Source: Glandiceps talaboti
Taxonomy: Eukaryota > Hemichordata > Enteropneusta > Spengelidae
DNA: 64,000 bases
NCBI RefSeq assembly: GCF_964340395.1
Contig: NC_135556.1
Coordinates: 17,015,642-17,079,641, forward strand
Direction of reading: 5' to 3'
Made by a program: the position numbers and the translations under genes. Position 1 is the first letter of the stretch. Every line of letters begins with the position of its first letter. Shown here in pieces: positions 56,001 to 64,000 of the stretch. The notes below the pieces were generated by a model. It made no database searches. It saw only the letters and a list, made by a program, of their open reading frames with translations, and had not been told where the DNA came from.

Positions 56001-58856
56001 CAATCCATTCTATAAGCTCGAAATCAGTGTAGAGCTGGTGGACGTGTTTTACAGGCGACCAGAGATTTCAGACAATGGCGTCTTCGTCTCTCGAGAGTCG
56101 ATTTCATTAAAGAGTTTCTGTTCGGTTTCACTCTTGATATTGTAAAACCTATCATCGCCAATGACGAGAAATAGAAGCTACATTGTCCCCCATCTTTTCC
56201 TGCAAATTAAAACATTCTTGTTGTCTCCCCGATGCTTTATAACATATCCAATCCCCTCAGATTAAACATGAAAAATAATAATTTAACGATTATAACCCTT
56301 GTAATGACCTTACATTGACTAGATTCGTTACTTTGTTAATTCATTTCATTTGATCCCCATTGATAACCCCTAATCCATTTCGACGGTATTCTCAATATTC
56401 CCAATGCTTACAACCAAGCTTTTAACATTTCGCTCAATTATATACCCACTATCTTTTTGGGGTATCAAAAAAGTTTCTGATAGCCGGGCCGGCCAGCTCT
56501 TTCCGGTATTTCATAACATGTTTACAAGAATACATAACATAAATATTCCTTCCTCTCAGCTAACCAATATAAACAGTTTCCTGGATTACTATACCAACGT
56601 AACTATTTTTCTCTTTTTATTTTTAAAAACAAAACATGTCTTTCTTTCTGAAAATCCTTGAAATTTCATGGAGAACTATTTTTCCAGAGAAATTTATGTA
56701 AACATTTGTTTCGAGGTTTTAGAGATTTGGTACAATTTTTTTTCTTACAAAAGAAGTAGTTTTTCATTCATTGTATGACAAACAATATGTTAATATGTTA
56801 TTCAAACACAGCATTTTATGGCCGCAGTGGATAACTTTGTTAATTACTGTGAGAGAATACGAAGATTGGAACTAATATATATAAAATGTTTTAAACATAT
56901 TTCAAGTGAAATCATGATTTTTCTTGACGACACCAGATTCATATTTTTTTATCACGTGATATTTATAAGAAATATATAATTACTGAAATTTCATTTTGCG
57001 CAAACCATAATTTAACCTTGATTACCAGGTATTAACAACGTGTATCAATATTTATCCGGAAATATACATCAATTCAATAGCCGCCAACGTTTGCCGCGAT
57101 ACCTTTAATCGAATTAGGCTCAGCAACAATCCGATTTCAGTCGCTTTATTAACCCCCGCATGAATACAACACCGTTTCTGAGTTGCCGACCCTCACGACT
57201 TATTTTTTTTCTTATCTCCGTACATTCACGCCTACCCACATTCCGCTTAAGATTATTTGTGTTCGCTACGTCGAACTTTGTATTCGAGGCAGTTTGTCAT
57301 CGATTTGTTGACATGTCAATGAGCAAATGAACGAATTTAATATGTTCCTTGATAAAGCTCTGTACATAGATAACTGCGTTTCATAGCGAACGTGGTCCCC
57401 ATACCAAATATGATGCAACTGCAGTATTCACTCGTCTCTTATCCGATTGTAGTATGAGCGAGTCTCATTCTCCTCCCTTTAATAATGAGGGGTGCAGGTA
57501 GTGAGGGGAGGGGGTGCACACTTTTTAGAGCGCGTTATTACATGATTTATGAGCATTTGATGCACACTTTTCTTTTCGCCTATCTTCCACATACGAAGAC
57601 ATAAAACATTACTTCCTTCGCGTTATTATTCTGTGTCTGTCCCCTAATAATTCTTGTAGCCGAGTCTATCAACGTCGCCAAAATCGCGCCACCATTCTCC
57701 TTGTAGATGAACTCTCATACAGATAATACGTATTGTAAGTTTGCAAAGTACATTGAACCGGTTTTTTCATATTTGTTTAACCTACGACAAGAATCTTATT
57801 CTCTCAGATTTGACTCCATTTGTTTATTCAGTGCTTTTGACTACTAAACACCCATTCACAAGAAATACTACGCAGTTTTAAAATTACTATTGAGCCCATC
57901 CCTACCCCTTCTATCCAGGTTCCTAGTACAGGGGTGTGAGTGTTATAGTTGATGATGTTTCCGTTGTGAAAAGCGTCTAGTGTTAATTCATTATCCAAAA
58001 ATTTATTTTAATTCAAGTGACAAGGGCATGTGAAAAGGGTGTTATCAACACTAATGGTTATATCAATTGATGTGTATTATCTTGATGGACAATAGAATGA
58101 AGACCCTATCTATTTGCTGACACTAATGCTACATGTGATAATTACATTCATCCAATATTAGTCTGCATTTGTAAGGTTTCCTGTTTGGGATATCATCATC
58201 AAATCGAATATCAAATGTTCCCATATCTTTCTCCAACGGGTTAAGATGTCAATGTTTTCTTATTAAAAGGCCTACTTGAAGGTTATTTGAACTGTTTTGG
58301 ACACTTTGTTTAGGAATGATGTTAACACTTAGTTTTAGTTACTGTTACGATACGTAACTATATTCAATTGCACGGCTTTTTATTTATTAAATGTGTGTCA
58401 CGAAAATGACCAAATAAAGTCACTTGATAACTCAATCTTCTCTGAGCAATATTGTATTGAACTTCTTTTAAATATAATAATCGCATTGCCATTACTCGAT
58501 CTTGAAAATCTTTTTTGAAAATCATTGCTAATTGTCGTTGTTTTGGTGCAATGATTGCTTGACGTAGCGAGTGAATGATGAGTTGTTGTTTCTTTACTCC
58601 TCCCAATGAACGAGAACAGTTACAACAACAAACAAACCAAGAACTGTATTAAAAATCATCGACTGATTAAGTGAGTGACTTCAGCTTGTTGTTATCATAT
58701 TTCCATTCATCTTAAATATACAAGATGAACAAATGCAAATAATTTACTAAATTTGCGGCAATAAATACATTAATTTGAGTTAGTATTTTAAACTCGAAAT
58801 GATACCCTATGTAAAAGATAATACGAAATGTGGACTGAGCAAATAGTTTTTTAACC
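53071..58856. other. Intergenic, nothing recognised
   Basis: Unique DNA. A small ATCTCGT/ACGAGAT hairpin lies at 55913-55931, a G-rich purine patch at about 57485-57515 and an octamer at 58733-58740. The 141-codon frame at 54166-54591 has no domain and no coding character I can defend. Confidence 0.55.
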
Positions 58857-59275
58857 ATCCGTCCGTCCGTCCGTTCGTCCACAAACCCACTCACTCACTC
58901 ACTCACTCACTCACTCACTCACTCACTCACTCACTCACTCACTCACTCACTCACTCACTCACTCACTCACTCACTCACTCACTCACTCACTCACTCACTC
59001 ACTCACTCACTCACTCACTCACTCACTCACTCACTCACTCACTCACTCACTCACTCACTCACTCACTCACTCACTCACTCACTCACTCACTCACTCACTC
59101 ACTCACTCACTCACTCACTCACTCACTCATCCATCCATCCATCCATCCATTCATTCATTCATTCATTCATTCATTCATTCATTCATTCATTCATTCATTC
59201 ATTCATTTAGTCATCCAATCAGTCAGTCAGTCAGTCAGTCAGTCAGTCAGTTAGTTAGTCAGTCAGTGATTTACT
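58857..59275. repeat. Serial tetranucleotide array (CCGT)-(CACT)60-(CATC)-(CATT)-(CAGT)
   Basis: CCGT units lead into about 240 bp of apparently uninterrupted CACT (58888-59128). About five CATC, about fifteen CATT and about ten CAGT units follow. Neighbouring blocks differ by one or two base changes. Confidence 0.95.
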
Positions 59276-60538
59276 GATTGATTTATTCATCGGTAAAACC
59301 GTATTCATTTTATTAGTCAATTGTTTATAATTAATTGAATTATCGGCAAAACATTCACGGATTTCGAGTGGAGATACTGTACTCTATTGACCTGAGCTGT
59401 ACTGTACTGTACTGTACTGTACTGTACTGTACTGTACTGTACTGTACTGTACAACAGTTACCATACTGATCACGTGGTATGGTCATTACCCATAGACCTA
59501 CATAGATACACGTTGTGGGTGGAAATATTAGAGAAGTACAAAGTTTTCTAGGAAACACTTGATTTGAAAAAAAAGAAGCCTGGAATCAAGATTACTATTT
59601 TCTCATCTATAAAGGTGAACCAGTGTAACGATCGAGTGACTGTCTGTCTCTAAAGGCGAAGAGAGGAAAAGATTAGCTACCACGAAAAGTATCAAATATC
59701 AACCTGCCTATCCTCCTCCGTATAGTTTATTACACACCAGTAGAAAAACATACACTTTTAAACACATTGTAAGTATGATTTTAAAAGTCAACCTTATAAA
59801 TTGTACATGACACCCCTACCCCCATCCCCACCCCACTCCCATTTTTGATAGTTATCATAGTCATACATACATTGTCTGGATATCAGAACGAAGCTTTCCA
59901 TGGGTTGTATGGTAGAGGCAAACATTCTACATCACTCTGCATAACAAAAACCATGTTTTGCCTCAACTTTCTATTGCGATTGCATGCTTGGGTGAGCATG
60001 AAGAGTAGCATGATGACAAATTGGTATGTGCATGGATAGGAGGAAATACCAGGAAACTGATACGGATAAAAAACCCTCTAAAAAGTAAAGTGTTTGGATG
60101 CTGAAGCGGAGGAAACATTTAGGGCAATTGAAGAAATGGACAAGTGTACTATCACTATGATGTCGTATTTCCTGTCTGTCATGTTCAGTTAACTTCAATT
60201 GTGATGACATTTACTGTGTGAACGCAGTAATCAGACTCATAAGTGAGTTAATTGAGAAGTGAAATCAAAATGGAATTTTTATGTTATATAGATTCCCCAG
60301 TCCCTGTCTGTGTATCTATCATATTAAGTCTATTAATGGTGGTACAAGGCTTTAATGGCAATAACGTGACACTAATATCTCGTTAGAGTAAATTGCACAA
60401 GTGGGCAGCAATATGCACGCGATTGGTGTGACGTCATTCTCGACACTGAATAGTGGTTTTCAACCATATTTTGACGGCTATGATCCTTTAATACAGAATC
60501 GTCACTGAACACAGCACAAAAAAGGAGCCAAAATAAAG
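59276..60538. other. Intergenic, no gene recognised
   Basis: Contains the pentanucleotide array at 59396, a C-rich patch at about 59810-59840, and a CCAAT-box/CRE pair at 60422-60436 (ATTGG, then TGACGTCA at 60429-60436). A minus-strand frame at 59971-60210 has a CPKC that resembles half a C2H2 finger but lacks the histidines. Confidence 0.55.
59396..59452. repeat. (ACTGT)n pentanucleotide microsatellite
   Basis: Ten perfect ACTGT units and partial flanking units. Each junction contains GTAC, so the array is locally palindromic. Confidence 0.95.
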
Positions 60539-60624
60539 GATGTATGTATGTATGTATGTATGTATGTATGTATGTATGTATGTATGTATGTATGTATGTA
60601 TGTATGTATGTATGTATGTATGTA

Positions 60625-60659
<35 letters not shown>

Positions 60660-60754
60660 ATGTATGTATGTATGTATGTATGTATGTATGTATGTATGTA
60701 TGTCTGTCTGTCTGTCTAGTGTGTGTGTCTGTGTGTGTGTGTCTGTGTGTGTGT
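60539..60754. repeat. (TGTA)n with (GT)n and (TGTC)n blocks
   Basis: Two long TGTA tracts separated by a GT run, then TGTC and GTGTGTCT units. Confidence 0.95.
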
Positions 60755-63700
60755 AAGTGGAAAAACATCAAAATAAAACAAGTATTCAAAGAATGTTTCA
60801 GAAGTACGCATTTGAGCAAGTCCCTTTTTCAAATCCCGTAAAACTTTTTAAGTGGAAGGCCATGTTTTGACAGACAATGTGGTAAAATCAGTGAAATTAT
60901 AGTTACTGTACAGAATATTCCAATGTATGTTAAATTGGCTCTGCGTCTCAACACCTTTTAGCGTTCGCTCCGCTTTGAAACAAAGAAAACTCGGTTTATT
61001 TAATACCGATATGTTAATTAAATATTTCTCTTGCGAAATGATACATCTGCCATCGACACGTCTGATACTCGTTGCTATGGCAACCCAAATCAGTACACCG
61101 CCAACCGGAAAACAGTCGTAAACTGTTTAAAAGATTCGATATCCTACCAATTGTTGGGATGTTCGCCGATGGACAAAAAAAATAATCATTATGTTTTAGA
61201 AATTGTCACATTAAGAGTTGTAGTGTTAGGTTAAATGTCGGTTTGCAGAAGGCTCGCCGCATGGCGTACAACGATACAATACGAGCACTTGAGTTCAAGT
61301 CGGCATAACACATAATAATCAATGTCTATAGGAGGGCATTATGATTTGTTATTGACACTGTACAGATCGGTAGTTATACATCAATATATATATATGTATA
61401 TCATAAGTGAAGGCTCGCCTCTTCTACAAAGTTTAGTCAATACACAACAAACGTACTATCGTGTGTTATGTTGAAACTACAAATCTTGCATTATTGTAAC
61501 GTGCGTGCTTTAAGTCAGTTCGATATTGAATTTATATAAAGTTCAGATTCGATAAAGAGTTCCCGTAAATACTAAAGATTTATATTACACTTGTTTCTTC
61601 ATTGAACGAAAACATTGAAACTTGCCGATAAAATCAGTTTCGTCAAAAAAAAATTATTGTAAAATTTGAAATTCGAATGCATTGATGAATGTAAGCGAGT
61701 CGAGTTATTGTGATGGATGTGTGGCTCACACGAATTTTTAATTTCGGAATAATAATTTAGTTGTAAATTACATTGCACTTAACATGTAGTATAGCCATTC
61801 ACCAAACTCGACGCTATAATTGAAAATGTCGACGAGATGCCCGACCTGTCGAATGCTACACCCCATCATCATTGTTGAGACGATCCGACACGTTTGATCA
61901 CTATTCCGTATTACACCTCGGCTCTCTATTCGGTAAAATTTATTTCTCGGGTCACAAAAAATCATTATCAAGGAACAGTCTGAACGGCGATTCGATTGCC
62001 GATAGTGATTAGCGCTTTATGACCGCTGGTGATCGTTTCTGGACGGATGTTTCTTCTGTGGATAGCAGTTTCGCAAATAAATGGAATTATCCGACTTTAT
62101 TTTACGCAAAGATATTAAGGAGGCGAAGATGCATCCCTTATCACAGTCAGGGGTTTTAGGAGACTATGGTGGATCTTACTTTGTCATTAGTAATTTTGCT
62201 CAAATTCATACGTCGGTCTTACTCTATCGATCAAATGTCCATGTTTTAGATATCCCCGTGAAAGATGACTTCTTTGTTTGGTTGCGACATTGCTTAGAGA
62301 GCAAACTCTGTGATCGTCATTCTATTTGAACACAGTGATAGTTTTCGATGATGTTGTGTGCACTCGGCGTTAAGATAGAACCATGTAATTATGCCTGACA
62401 CTCATGTAAAAACTGTGACCTCATCAGTAAACCTCTCTCTATCTCTATTGGTCATTCGTCGAAGACAGCCAAGTGAAACATCGCTAGTTCGCCCAACTGG
62501 AAAACATGATGGCTACATCTCGGCCGTACCTTTATGACTGATTAAACTGAAAACACTCGCTTTCGCTAATTGCATGTGACAAAAACCCAAACCCAGTGAA
62601 CCTGAGAGAATATGCTGTTCTTTGGCGAATTTTAACAATATTAGTATTAAGGCCCATCTGTATTGTATTTCTCTTGAAACCGTGAGTATTCTACTCATGC
62701 AGTAATGCGCTTCCAACAGTGTGTGTTATGCCGTTAAACGCTGCTGCCCGTCCGGCCAAATACAGACTTTATCTCTCATCTCTTCAGTACTGCACAGAAC
62801 GATTAGCCCTTGTATTTGATCTACGTCCGTTTTAAGTACTTACACTGAGCTAAAAACTCGGGACTCAGACTTGCGATGATAGTTTTTTTTTTGCTTACTA
62901 GATTATGGTATCCCTACGCATTACGCACGAAAGATGCCCGTTTCGAAGCATCGTAGACTCAAGCGACATGGGAGACTAGTCTTCTCACCCTGTACATTAA
63001 ATATGCAACGCTACTTTCATTGCCTTTGCAAGTTGTCGACAGTTACTAGCAAGTGACGAAGTACCGCTTGAGAGTTGCTTACCTCAGCACACATCATTGA
63101 TCTTTTAATTTGGTTTCTTTAAAACTCAAACCAAAACTTAGAAATACAATCCTACATATTTAGCTAACAGATACCAGAGAGCTGACTTTTCTCAACAACC
63201 TGCATGTTTTCTCCAACTGTGGCATTTTAAAACAAAAGTACGATGTACTTACAATCCCAACCCCAAATGGTGTATGTATTACCCAATGATTCTATTGTTC
63301 CGATTGTTTATTGTGGAGGACACCCATTGTTCAAAATGGGGACTAACATGCTTTACAATTCGTATTGCAACGTTACCATTTCAAATATCTTATCTTATCA
63401 GTCATAAGATGCTACGTTACTTCACAAAACTGAAAACAATACATATTAATAATAACTGCGGACAGATGTATTTAAAACAATCATGGCTTTGAATTCAGCT
63501 TACCATACAAGGCACCATGAAATACGGGGGAATTTGTCGAGTTGTAGTATCGGTGAGAAGTTACGTCAAAGTACACATACACTAAACAGTGGAGTCTTCA
63601 TATAGAGGGCAGGCAGACACGTCACGGGGAAGAATCGAAAATGTAGTTTTAATATAACACCTTAACAATCGCCAATATATGCTGTTCAGTCGATTTTTTT

Positions 63701-64000
63701 AAAAACCCGTTGAGTTCTCATTCTGACCCCCTCCCTTCCGTGTGACATTTTTGTACAATATATACACCCCTTGGGCATTATATATATATATTTGTAGCTT
63801 TTGATATGTTGAAGTCGAGCGTTTATTTTACTATAAAGTTTGTTCAGTCGCATCACAATTTGTTATTGACGCTCTGTGGTAACTGACAGGTTCTGCTAGC
63901 TTCTGTCGTCTTTCTCACGTCACAAAAACCGAACATCTAGGTTTGATCAGAGGACGAGTCTCTCTATAGTAACATATATAGGTGTAGGGTATTATAGTAC
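60755..64000. other. Intergenic, no protein gene recognised
   Basis: Unique DNA with fairly frequent CpG. It contains the X-box at 61071. The 82-codon frame at 62081-62329 and other short frames carry no recognised domain. Confidence 0.55.
61071..61084. promoter_or_regulatory. Perfect RFX X-box, two-base spacer
   Basis: GTTGCT-AT-GGCAAC, an almost exact copy of the classical X-box palindrome. On the minus strand an ATG lies about 30-40 bases away but opens only about eleven codons. Confidence 0.55.

Noticed and set aside
59971-60210. CPKCFLRF resembling a C2H2 zinc finger
   Set aside because: The two histidines are absent at the required spacing and there is no second finger.

Overview
The window is invertebrate nuclear DNA: AT-rich by eye (roughly 35-37% G+C), with spliced exons, long introns and abundant micro- and minisatellites. 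No bacterial operon, phage, IS element or CRISPR array is visible. Scattered GGGAGA(T/C)A words and long (CATA)n arrays loosely suggest a mollusc or another marine lophotrochozoan. The species cannot be read from the sequence.

There is one gene I can name. Positions 1-20343 on the + strand carry an orthologue of OBI1 (ORC ubiquitin ligase 1, formerly RNF219), the RING E3 ligase that ubiquitylates the origin recognition complex. Five coding exons are visible: 2402-2537, 3634-3731, 9319-9570, 11569-11657 and 18666-20343. They join in a continuous frame to about 750 residues. The exon for the first two RING cysteines is not visible and should lie upstream. The order is RING, coiled coil, serine-rich disordered tail with a cyclin-docking-like motif, then a basic C-terminus. 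The polyadenylation signal is probably at 20585.

The introns hold three minisatellites (about 5320-5710, 6879-7375 and 8201-8790), a foldback element (5125-5250), two probable decayed LINE 3' ends, a degenerate AT-rich repeat (15640-16560) and a tight cluster of three CACGTG E-boxes (13975-14598).

From 20.6 kb to 64 kb I find no convincing protein gene. The region is long unique sequence interrupted by simple-sequence arrays at 26.9, 33.1, 37.7, 39.7, 45.9, 52.7, 58.9 and 60.5 kb. It carries transcription-factor motifs that look richer than chance. There are four nuclear-receptor DR1 elements (31444, 42879, 44540, 51960). There are two perfect RFX X-boxes (43814, 61071) and a near match (32540). 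There are several octamer and homeodomain sites, and a TATA plus initiator pair at 23361-23396. The 43814 X-box lies about 110 bp upstream of a possible minus-strand first exon (ATG at 43705 in a YY1-type context).

In vertebrates OBI1 sits beside POU4F1, with its 3' end facing the POU4F1 promoter. The most interesting reading is therefore that the gene-free 43 kb is a regulatory domain, perhaps for a linked developmental gene beyond the window. That is inference; the motifs themselves are seen directly.
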